From assembly GCA_003693905.1 (NCBI GenBank), contig RFLL01000215.1, positions 1 through 5,177 of the forward strand: a stretch of DNA of 5,177 nucleotides. The letters run 5' to 3'. The notes beneath the pieces are model-generated. The model saw only the letters and a list, made by a program, of their open reading frames with translations, did not search any database and had not been told where the DNA came from. Origin of the DNA: Alphaproteobacteria bacterium (lineage in GTDB: Bacteria > Pseudomonadota > Alphaproteobacteria > Kiloniellales > J153). Below, piece by piece: positions 1 through 5,177 of the stretch; within the stretch, counting starts at the first letter, position 1, and each line of letters opens with the position of its first letter. The position numbers and the translations under genes were made by a program.

Positions 1-503
1 ACCACCGGGCCGGGCCGCCCGGCGGTTGCGGTCGCAAACGCGCGGGCCACCATCTCGGGGATCCGCGCCGGGTCGTCGACCTCGGCCGCCCACTTGGCGA
101 TGCTGCCGTACATCTGCCGGTAATCGATTTCCTGGAACGCTTCGCGTCCCCTCATGGTGCGGCCGACCTGACCGATCAGCAGGATCATCGGCGTCGAATC
201 CTGGGCCGCGATGTGGACGCCGGCGCTGGCGTTGGTGGCGCCGGGGCCGCGCGTGACCATGCAGATGCCGGGCCGTCCGGTCAGTTTGCCATAGGCTTCG
301 GCCATCATTGCGGCGCCGCCTTCCTGGCGACAGATCACGTAGGGAATCTGCGGCACGTCGTGGAGCGCATCGAGCACCGCCAGATAGCTCTCCCCGGGCA
401 CGCCGAAGGCCATGTCGACGCCGTGGATGCTCAGTTGGTCGACTAGGATCTGTCCGCCGGTGCGCAGATTGTCACCACGCGGCGGGGTACGGGTGTCGGT
501 CAT
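1..503 (-). CDS. Thiamine-pyrophosphate-dependent enzyme, acetolactate synthase-like, N-terminal part (cut by left edge)
   Basis: The first 167 codons of a TPP enzyme are present, read leftward from an ATG at 503; the rest lies beyond the window. What is seen matches the N-terminal pyrimidine-binding domain of the acetolactate synthase / benzoylformate decarboxylase family. It has an FGVPGES loop near residues 33-39, then a catalytic-type glutamate at 61 in RQEGGAA, then GPGATN at 86-91 leading into QDSTPMILLIGQV (101-113). In this family that glutamate activates the thiamine cofactor, and a partner subunit's C-terminal domain binds the diphosphate. Many members have RHE where this one has RQE. 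The FAD subdomain and C-terminal cofactor motif are out of view, so acetolactate synthase, a 2-oxoacid decarboxylase and a carboligase all remain possible. No strong ribosome binding site precedes the ATG. It is transcribed divergently from the gene at 668. Fold confidence is high; substrate is unknown. Confidence 0.93.
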   Translation of the reverse strand, partial: MTDTRTPPRGDNLRTGGQILVDQLSIHGVDMAFGVPGESYLAVLDALHDVPQIPYVICRQEGGAAMMAEAYGKLTGRPGICMVTRGPGATNASAGVHIAAQDSTPMILLIGQVGRTMRGREAFQEIDYRQMYGSIAKWAAEVDDPARIPEMVARAFATATAGRPGPV

Positions 504-667
504 GGACGCGCTGCCTCGCAAGCTCGTTCGCACACTGCAATCGCGCGCCGGCACTGGCGCTTTGCTGCGGTTTCGTTGTAGCGTGCCGGCGGCGCGTTGT
601 CGCGCCCGATAAACGTCCGCGTGGAAGAGGGAACGGCCGGTCCGAAGAGCCCGGCCGTACGGGGCGC
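504..667. promoter_or_regulatory. Divergent intergenic region between the TPP enzyme and the oxygenase-like gene
   Basis: These 164 bases separate two genes that start in opposite directions, so both promoters should lie here. I find no convincing -35/-10 pair or sigma-54 site. The main visible structure is an inverted repeat at 546-591. A minus-strand reading frame and a plus-strand frame both run through the region, but neither has recognisable protein content upstream of the starts chosen here. Confidence 0.5.
546..591. repeat. Spaced perfect 9-bp inverted repeat (possible operator or hairpin)
   Basis: The arm CGCCGGCAC at 546-554 is repeated as its exact reverse complement GTGCCGGCG at 583-591, with 28 bases between them. 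The first arm overlaps a tighter imperfect dyad, GCGCC at 545-549 with GGCGC at 556-560. The position between two divergent starts would suit a regulator binding site. Nine-base GC-rich palindromes do arise by chance in DNA this rich in G and C, so a role is only suggested. Confidence 0.3.
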
Positions 668-1282
668 GTGTATCAGAGCCTGATCGTCATCGACGAGTTC
701 TATCCCGATCCGCACGAGGTTCGGCGCCTCGCGCTCGATTGCGCGTATCCGGAGGTCAGCGGCCCGCGGACCTTCCCGGGGCGCAACTCGCGCGAGCGCC
801 TGTTGCCGCCGGGGCTGAACGAAATCGTTTCGCGGATCGTGGGCGAGCCGGTGACCGGCTGCCCTAATCCGAGCGCTTCGCACGGGCGTTTCCGGATCAC
901 TCTGGCCGGCGAGCAGGGACGCTACATGGTGCACGTCGATCCTTCCGTGCTGAGCTGGGTCGGCGTCGTCTATCTGAACCTGCCCGAGCAGTGCCAAGGG
1001 GGCACCGAGTTTTATCGTCACCGCGTCCTCGACTCCGATCGCACGCCGCTCACCGAGGCGGAACTGCATGCCTACGGCCAGCCCAGCATCGCCGATCTGC
1101 TGCGCCAGGACGGCAACGATCCGACCAAGTGGGCGCATCTGATGACCGTGCCCATGCGCTTCAATCGTCTGATTCTGTACCGGCCATGGCTGTGGCACTC
1201 GGCCGGGGCTCCGTTCGGAACCTCGCTCGCCGACGGCCGGCTGGTGCAGCTCATGGGCTTCATGCCCGCCCCGCGCGGGTAA
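668..1282 (+). CDS. DUF6445-type protein, putative Fe(II)/2-oxoglutarate-dependent dioxygenase
   Basis: This is a 204-residue protein with no signal peptide or membrane segment, so presumably cytoplasmic. I chose the GTG at 668 because the family-like start (VYQSLIVIDEFYPDPHEVR) begins exactly there and no ATG or GTG lies in frame for many codons upstream. The sequence before it is arginine/glycine-rich and not protein-like. The ribosome binding site is weak. The C-terminal half has the cupin-type dioxygenase pattern: His89 and Asp91 in MVHVDPS, a GGTEFYRH segment at 111-118, His177 in PWLWHSAG, and Arg191 in DGRLVQ, 14 residues after the last His. In that superfamily the two His and the Asp hold iron, and the Arg holds the 2-oxoglutarate carboxylate. 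The overall pattern fits the DUF6445 family as I recall it; that name is less certain than the fold. The substrate is unknown. It ends 15 bases before the end of the convergent flavoenzyme gene. Confidence 0.8.
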   Translation: MYQSLIVIDEFYPDPHEVRRLALDCAYPEVSGPRTFPGRNSRERLLPPGLNEIVSRIVGEPVTGCPNPSASHGRFRITLAGEQGRYMVHVDPSVLSWVGVVYLNLPEQCQGGTEFYRHRVLDSDRTPLTEAELHAYGQPSIADLLRQDGNDPTKWAHLMTVPMRFNRLILYRPWLWHSAGAPFGTSLADGRLVQLMGFMPAPRG

Positions 1283-1297
1283 TGACCACTGCAGGCG

Positions 1298-2728
1298 TCA
1301 GCTTCCGGGTACCACGCGGCCCGGGTTCATGAGCCCGTCGGGATCGAGCGCGGCCTTGATCCGGCGCATCAGGTCGATCTCCACCGCCGTCTTGTAGCGG
1401 GTGATTTCCGCCACCTTCATGCGGCCGATGCCGTGTTCGGCGCTGATCGAGCCGCCGAGTTCGGCGACGATGTCGTGGACCACGTGGTTGACCTCTTCCC
1501 AGCGGGCGAGGAACGCGGCCCGGTCGCCGCCGATCGGCTGGCTGATGTTGAGATGGATGTTGCCGTCGCCGATGTGGCCGAAGGGCACCGGCCGTGCCCC
1601 CGGAATCATCGCCGTGACGGCGGCGCAGGCGCGCTCGATGAAGGTCGCGATCGCCGAGATCGGGACCGAGACGTCGTGCTTGATCGAGCCGCCTTCGGGG
1701 CGCTGGGCTTCGGAGATACCGTGGCGGATGCGCCAGAACGCTTCCGCCTGGGCGGCGCTGGTGGCAAGGGCGGCATCGTCCACAAGTCCGGCCTCGGACG
1801 CCGCGCCAAGCGCGTGCTCCAGCGTTGCCGTCAGGTCATCCTCGGCGCGTGACGACCACAATTCGATGAGCACGTACCAGTCGTGGGGCCGGGCCAGCGG
1901 ATCGCGGGTATCGGGCACATGGCGCAGCGTCATCTCCAGCCCGATGCGCGGGATGAGCTCGAAGCTGGTGATCGTCTCGCCGGCGTGGGCACGCATGTGG
2001 CCGAGCAGGGCAACGGCGGCGGCCGGGTCCGGCACCGCGACGAAGGCCGTTGCCTTGTGCCGCGGCAGCGGTTGCAGGCGCAGCACCGCGGCGGTGATGA
2101 TGCCAAGCGTCCCCTCGGCACCGATGAACATCTGCTTCAGGTCGTACCCGGTGTTGTCCTTGCGCAGGCCGCGCAGGCCGTTCCATACCTGCCCGTCGGG
2201 CAGCACCACTTCGAGGCCGAGCACCTGTTCGCGCATGTTGCCGTAGCGCAGCACCTGAATGCCGCCGGCGTTGGTCGACAGATTGCCGCCGATCTGGCAC
2301 GAGCCTTCGGCCCCGAGGCTGAGTGGGAACAGGCGCCCGGCGCCTTCGGCCGCCTCCTGCACCTGGCGCAGGACGCATCCGGCCTCGACCGTGATCGTAT
2401 CGTTGGCCGCGTCGATGGCCCGGATCCGGTTCATGCGCGTCATGTTGACCACGATGGCGCGGCCCGTCTCGTCGGGAATGCCGCCACCGACGAGGCCGGT
2501 ATTGCCGCCCTGAGGAACGATGGGGACGCGTGCGGCGGCACACAGGCGCACCACGGCGGCCACCTCTTCGGTCGAAGCCGGCTTGACCACGCACGGCGTG
2601 CGGCCGCGATAGCGTTCGCGCAGCTCGACCACGTGCGGGGCGATCTCCGCCAGGTCGGTAACGAGGCCGCGGCGTCCGACGACGGCTTCCAGGCGGGCGA
2701 TCAGGTCGCTGCCGTCATCCGGCTCCAT
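1298..2728 (-). CDS. FAD-linked D-2-hydroxyacid dehydrogenase (D-lactate / D-2-hydroxyglutarate dehydrogenase type)
   Basis: A complete 476-residue flavoprotein of the vanillyl-alcohol oxidase / GlcD family, of usual length. It oxidises a D-2-hydroxyacid to the 2-oxoacid and passes electrons to a quinone or electron-transfer flavoprotein. The FAD-binding domain covers about residues 42-220, with PQGGNTGLVGG at 72-82 and the SLGAEGSCQIGGN and STNAGG stretch at 137-156. The C-terminal oxidase domain has KHDVSVP at 350-356, GHIGDGNIHLN at 384-394 (His385 and His392) and SAEHGIG at 429-435 (Glu431). In D-2-hydroxyglutarate dehydrogenases such His/Glu residues bind a metal next to the substrate. 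The end LDPDGLMNPGRV is typical of the family. I chose the ATG at 2728 because family proteins begin shortly before a segment like DLIARLEAVVG; ATGs at 2758 and 2761 are alternatives, and none has a good ribosome binding site. It is divergent from the enolase-family gene. The exact substrate (lactate, 2-hydroxyglutarate, glycolate or a sugar acid) cannot be decided. Confidence 0.94.
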   Translation of the reverse strand: MEPDDGSDLIARLEAVVGRRGLVTDLAEIAPHVVELRERYRGRTPCVVKPASTEEVAAVVRLCAAARVPIVPQGGNTGLVGGGIPDETGRAIVVNMTRMNRIRAIDAANDTITVEAGCVLRQVQEAAEGAGRLFPLSLGAEGSCQIGGNLSTNAGGIQVLRYGNMREQVLGLEVVLPDGQVWNGLRGLRKDNTGYDLKQMFIGAEGTLGIITAAVLRLQPLPRHKATAFVAVPDPAAAVALLGHMRAHAGETITSFELIPRIGLEMTLRHVPDTRDPLARPHDWYVLIELWSSRAEDDLTATLEHALGAASEAGLVDDAALATSAAQAEAFWRIRHGISEAQRPEGGSIKHDVSVPISAIATFIERACAAVTAMIPGARPVPFGHIGDGNIHLNISQPIGGDRAAFLARWEEVNHVVHDIVAELGGSISAEHGIGRMKVAEITRYKTAVEIDLMRRIKAALDPDGLMNPGRVVPGS

Positions 2729-2858
2729 TGGGGTGATCTTGCAGGGGTTGGCTTCCATCATGGGTGGAACTTTAAAGCATTCTCCGCCGAAGAGAAAATC
2801 ATCGCCGATCCCTGTTACCACTTGCCGGCGGCGCGGCTCCGGGCGAACAATGGCGGCC
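2729..2858. promoter_or_regulatory. Divergent promoter region with A/T-rich patch
   Basis: The starts of the flavoenzyme (minus) and the enolase-family gene (plus) are 130 bases apart. The stretch 2767-2802 is strikingly A/T-rich for this window. It holds the 8-bp palindrome CTTTAAAG at 2770-2777 and GAGAAAATCAT at 2791-2801. Read leftward, TTTAAA at 2771-2776 could be a -10 element. That would place a transcript start near 2764 and leave a leader of about 35 bases before the ATG at 2728, but no good -35 is seen. No clear promoter is visible for the plus strand. Confidence 0.4.
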
Positions 2859-4049
2859 ATGAAGATCGCCGATGCCAGGACCTATGTCGTCGCCAACCCG
2901 CCACCCCATTACGGCGGTCGCTACTGGATCTTTCTCAAGCTGATCACCGATGACGGCATCGAAGGGATCGGCGAAGCCTATTCGATTCCGTTCCACCCCC
3001 GGGTCGTCGAGCACATGATCGCCGACGTGTGCGGGCGTCACGTCATCGGCGCCGATCCGTTCAAGATCGAATGCCTGTGGCGGGTGGTCTATTCCAGCGG
3101 CTATACCCAACGCCCCGACACCTCGCTGATGGCGGTCCTGAGCGCGGTCGAGATGGCGTGCTGGGACATCATCGGCAAGGCGCTCGACAAGCCGGTCTAC
3201 GAGCTGCTCGGCGGCCAGGTGCACGAACGGTTGCGTTCCTATACCTATCTCTATCCCGATCCGGCCGATCCCGACGACACGCGCGTCTATACCGATCCCG
3301 ACGCGGCGGCGGAAAAGGCGGCGGCCTTGGTGGCGCAGGGCTTCACGGCAGTCAAGTTCGATCCCGTCGGTCCCTATACGGCGTTCGATCCGCGTCAGCT
3401 TTCGCTCGAAGCTCTGGCCCGTTCCGAGCGCTTCGTGCGTACCGTCCGCGAGGCGGTGGGCGACAAATGCGACATTCTGTTCGGTACCCACGGGCAGATG
3501 ACCCCGGCCGGAGCGATCCGCCTGGCGCGGCGGCTGGAGCCTTACGATCCGCTGTGGTTCGAGGAACCGGTGCCGCCGGAAAACGTCGCCGCGATGGCCG
3601 AGGTGGCGCGGGCCACCCGGATCCCGATCGCCACCGGTGAACGGCTGGTCGGCAAGCATGAATTCGCCCGCGTGCTCGAAGCCCGCGCAGCGGCGATCCT
3701 GCAAATGGCCCTGGGGCGTGTCGGCGGCCTTCTGGAGGCCAAAAAGATCGCCGCCATGGCCGAGGCCCACTACGTCCAGATCGCACCGCATCTCTACTGC
3801 GGCCCGATCGAAGGCGCGGCCAACATCCAACTGTGCGCGTGCAGCCCCAATTTCCTGATTCAGGAAGGGATCGAGACCTGGGGCGGCTTTCATGCCGAGA
3901 TCCTGAAGACGCCGATCCAGTGGCAGGACGGCTACATCATTCCGCCGCGCGCGCCGGGTCTGGGTGTCGAGCTCGACGAGGCGGTGGCGGCGGCCCATCC
4001 CTATACCGGCGAAGCCCTGCACCTGGAAATGCACGACCGGCCGCTGTGA
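2859..4049 (+). CDS. Enolase-superfamily protein (mandelate racemase / muconate lactonizing type), probable sugar-acid dehydratase
   Basis: A complete 396-residue protein, normal length for the family. The capping domain (about 1-125) begins MKIADARTYVV and includes the DGIEGIGEA turn (32-40); the TIM barrel follows. Superfamily members abstract a proton alpha to a carboxylate held by Mg2+, and many then eliminate water. Visible barrel-strand ends are Lys166 and Asp168 (KFDP), FGTHGQ at 208-213, Glu235 (FEEP), Glu261 (TGE) and His311 (APHLYCGP). Two usual residues are absent: the Asp metal ligand on the third strand, where Gly209 seems to sit, and the Asp partner of the catalytic His, where Ala284 sits in LQMALG. 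I recall proteins sharing GTHGQ and APHLYCGP as a subgroup, so this is probably a variant class rather than a dead copy. The ATG at 2859 was chosen from family N-termini; the in-frame ATG at 2850 would add three residues. Anything further upstream would run into the divergent flavoenzyme gene. The substrate is unknown. Confidence 0.92.
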   Translation: MKIADARTYVVANPPPHYGGRYWIFLKLITDDGIEGIGEAYSIPFHPRVVEHMIADVCGRHVIGADPFKIECLWRVVYSSGYTQRPDTSLMAVLSAVEMACWDIIGKALDKPVYELLGGQVHERLRSYTYLYPDPADPDDTRVYTDPDAAAEKAAALVAQGFTAVKFDPVGPYTAFDPRQLSLEALARSERFVRTVREAVGDKCDILFGTHGQMTPAGAIRLARRLEPYDPLWFEEPVPPENVAAMAEVARATRIPIATGERLVGKHEFARVLEARAAAILQMALGRVGGLLEAKKIAAMAEAHYVQIAPHLYCGPIEGAANIQLCACSPNFLIQEGIETWGGFHAEILKTPIQWQDGYIIPPRAPGLGVELDEAVAAAHPYTGEALHLEMHDRPL

Positions 4050-4053
4050 CCGA

Positions 4054-4081
4054 GGCCGCGCCGGGCCCTGGCGGCGCGGCC
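4054..4081 (+). terminator. GC-rich stem-loop after the enolase-family gene (possible terminator or attenuating hairpin)
   Basis: The arm GGCCGCGCCG at 4054-4063 pairs perfectly with CGGCGCGGCC at 4072-4081 across an 8-base loop, starting four bases after the stop codon at 4047-4049. Position and stability suit a 3'-end or processing hairpin. No T-rich tract follows on the plus strand (the next bases are CCGTGCAAATCG), so it is not a classical intrinsic terminator. Transcription may continue at a reduced level into the dehydrogenase gene. Confidence 0.45.
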
Positions 4082-4175
4082 CCGTGCAAATCGAAATCGA
4101 AAGCGTCGCATTCGCGATGGCGGGTGCCGGCGGCGTGCTTTGAACTGCGGGCGTTTCGACCGCGGGCGAACGGGC

Positions 4176-4182
4176 AAGGGAG
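4176..4182 (+). promoter_or_regulatory. Ribosome binding site supporting the GTG start at 4192
   Basis: AAGGGAG lies nine bases before the GTG at 4192. It is the best Shine-Dalgarno-like sequence at any start in the window. It decides the start of the zinc dehydrogenase, which lacks an ATG at the position where family proteins begin. Confidence 0.65.
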
Positions 4183-4191
4183 CCGCCGGAC

Positions 4192-5177
4192 GTGAAAGCC
4201 GCCGTGTGCCGGGCGTTCAACGCGCCGCTCGTCATCGAGGATCTGGAAATCGACCCGCCGCAGGCCGGCGAAGTGACGGTGCAGATAGCGGCGTGCGCCA
4301 TCTGCCACAGCGACATCCATTACATCGCCGGGGCATGGGGCGGCGATCTGCCGGCGGTCTACGGCCACGAAGCGGCCGGCCTGGTTACGGCGCTTGGTCC
4401 CGGTGTCACCCGTGTTGCCGTCGGCGATCCCGTTATCGTGTCGCTGTTGCGCGCCTGCGGGATGTGTTTCTACTGCGTGCGGGCGGCGCCGCACCTGTGC
4501 GAAGCGAGCTTCGCCCTCGACCGGGAAAGCCGCCTGCGCGACCGTACCGGGGCGCCGGTCGCCCAGGGCCTGCGCACCGGCGCCTTCGCCGAGCAGGTCG
4601 TCGTCGATCAGTCCCAGGTGGTGCCAGTGCCGGCGACGATGCCGCTTGACAGCGCCGCTTTGCTCGCCTGCGGAGTTATCACCGGTTTCGGGGCCGTGGT
4701 CCACACCGCCCGGGTGCCGCCGGGCAGCAGCGTGGTGGTCATCGGCACCGGCGGCGTCGGGTTGAACAGCCTTCAGGGCGCGGCCCTGTGCGGTGCTGAT
4801 CCGGTCATCGCCATCGATCCAGCGCCCGACAAACGGGCTGTGGCCCGTCGCTTCGGGGCCACCCATGCGATCGACCCGAACGCCGAGGATGTGCCTGCGG
4901 CGGTTGCGGCGCTGACCCGGGGCCGCGGCGCCGATTACGTACTGGTGACTGTCGGCAATGCACCGGCGATCGAACGGAGCTTTGCACTGCTGCGCCGGGG
5001 CGGAACCCTGGTCGTCGTCGGCATGCCGGCACTCGGCGTCAAGGCGTCGTTCGAGGTTGCCGAGTTCGCCGCCGCCGCTCAGCACATCGTCGGCAGCAGG
5101 ATGGGGTCGACCCATCTGGAGACCGGGATTCCGAACCTGGTTGCGCTTTACGAACAGGGCCGGCTCAAGCTCGACGA
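4192..5177 (+). CDS. Zinc-dependent alcohol dehydrogenase, medium-chain family (cut by right edge)
   Basis: The first 328 codons are present, read from a GTG with a good ribosome binding site; only a short C-terminal piece should be missing. The protein oxidises alcohols or reduces aldehydes with a nicotinamide cofactor. Catalytic zinc ligands are Cys38 (CHSD), His59 with Glu60 (GHEAAG), and Cys160 (LLACGVITG). The structural zinc site is complete: Cys89, Cys92, Cys95 and Cys103. The Rossmann domain has GTGGVG at 185-190, and Asp209 ends the second strand (IAIDP), which in this family favours NAD over NADP. It resembles the class III-like bacterial Zn-dependent alcohol dehydrogenases, but I cannot separate general alcohol, aryl-alcohol and formaldehyde/glutathione activities. 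It follows the enolase-family gene on the same strand after 142 bases that contain a stem-loop, so co-transcription is possible but not tight. The 142-base gap otherwise shows only a short AATCGA tandem repeat at 4089-4100. Confidence 0.94.
   Translation, partial: MKAAVCRAFNAPLVIEDLEIDPPQAGEVTVQIAACAICHSDIHYIAGAWGGDLPAVYGHEAAGLVTALGPGVTRVAVGDPVIVSLLRACGMCFYCVRAAPHLCEASFALDRESRLRDRTGAPVAQGLRTGAFAEQVVVDQSQVVPVPATMPLDSAALLACGVITGFGAVVHTARVPPGSSVVVIGTGGVGLNSLQGAALCGADPVIAIDPAPDKRAVARRFGATHAIDPNAEDVPAAVAALTRGRGADYVLVTVGNAPAIERSFALLRRGGTLVVVGMPALGVKASFEVAEFAAAAQHIVGSRMGSTHLETGIPNLVALYEQGRLKLD

Noticed and set aside
308..667. Upstream extension of the oxygenase-like gene to an ATG at 308
   Set aside because: It would overlap the start of the divergent TPP enzyme by about 200 bases, and the added residues are Arg-rich and not protein-like. 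The GTG at 668 matches the expected N-terminus.
1283..1325. Possible shared terminator between the convergent genes at 1282 and 1298
   Set aside because: Only a 5-bp CCGGG/CCCGG pairing is visible, it lies inside the flavoenzyme coding end, and there is no T-tract on either strand.
2733..2858. Upstream extension of the enolase-family gene to an ATG at 2733
   Set aside because: The added residues do not resemble the family, cover the A/T-rich promoter patch and reach almost to the divergent flavoenzyme start.
1883..2953. A 356-codon open frame on the plus strand opposite the flavoenzyme
   Set aside because: It is a shadow of the flavoenzyme gene, rich in His/Ala/Gly/Arg and lacking any family signature.
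2799..4316. A 505-codon open frame on the minus strand opposite the enolase-family gene
   Set aside because: Its translation is low-complexity Arg/Gly/Asp-rich with no recognisable motif, and the plus strand encodes a clear family protein. Long antisense frames are expected in DNA this rich in G and C.
3937..5115. A 392-codon open frame on the minus strand across the dehydrogenase
   Set aside because: The plus strand here encodes a dehydrogenase with all zinc and Rossmann motifs intact, and the antisense translation has no such structure.

Overview
This GC-rich window (roughly two-thirds G+C by eye) most resembles a chromosomal catabolic region of a proteobacterium, probably an alphaproteobacterium. 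That placement rests on composition and on how the proteins look to me, not on any search. There are no RNA genes, insertion sequences, CRISPR arrays or other marks of mobile DNA. Five protein genes fill almost all of it. Three are complete, and one is cut at each edge.

Layout. 1-503 (minus) is the N-terminal third of a thiamine-pyrophosphate enzyme of the acetolactate synthase / 2-oxoacid decarboxylase type. 504-667 is a divergent intergenic region with a spaced inverted repeat. 668-1282 (plus, GTG start) is a small protein with an Fe(II)/2-oxoglutarate dioxygenase pattern (HxD...H...R) that I match to the DUF6445-type family. It converges, with a 15-base gap, on 1298-2728 (minus), a complete FAD-linked D-2-hydroxyacid dehydrogenase (D-lactate / D-2-hydroxyglutarate type). 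2729-2858 is a second divergent region with an A/T-rich patch. 2859-4049 (plus) is an enolase-superfamily (mandelate racemase / muconate lactonizing) protein, probably a sugar-acid dehydratase, whose active site departs from the textbook pattern. 4050-4191 holds a perfect 10-bp stem-loop and a ribosome binding site. 4192 to the right edge (plus, GTG start) is a zinc-dependent, NAD-type alcohol dehydrogenase cut before its C-terminus.

How they may work together (inference). The four recognisable enzymes make sense as a hydroxy-acid or sugar-acid catabolic set. The enolase-family protein would dehydrate a sugar acid to a 2-keto-3-deoxy acid. The flavoenzyme would oxidise a D-2-hydroxyacid to a 2-oxoacid. 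The TPP enzyme would decarboxylate or ligate a 2-oxoacid, and the zinc dehydrogenase would interconvert the resulting aldehyde and alcohol. The substrate cannot be read from the sequence. The putative dioxygenase is the piece that does not obviously fit.

No exotic system such as defence, a retroelement or an array is visible. The points most worth a second look are the non-canonical enolase active site and the small oxygenase-like protein.
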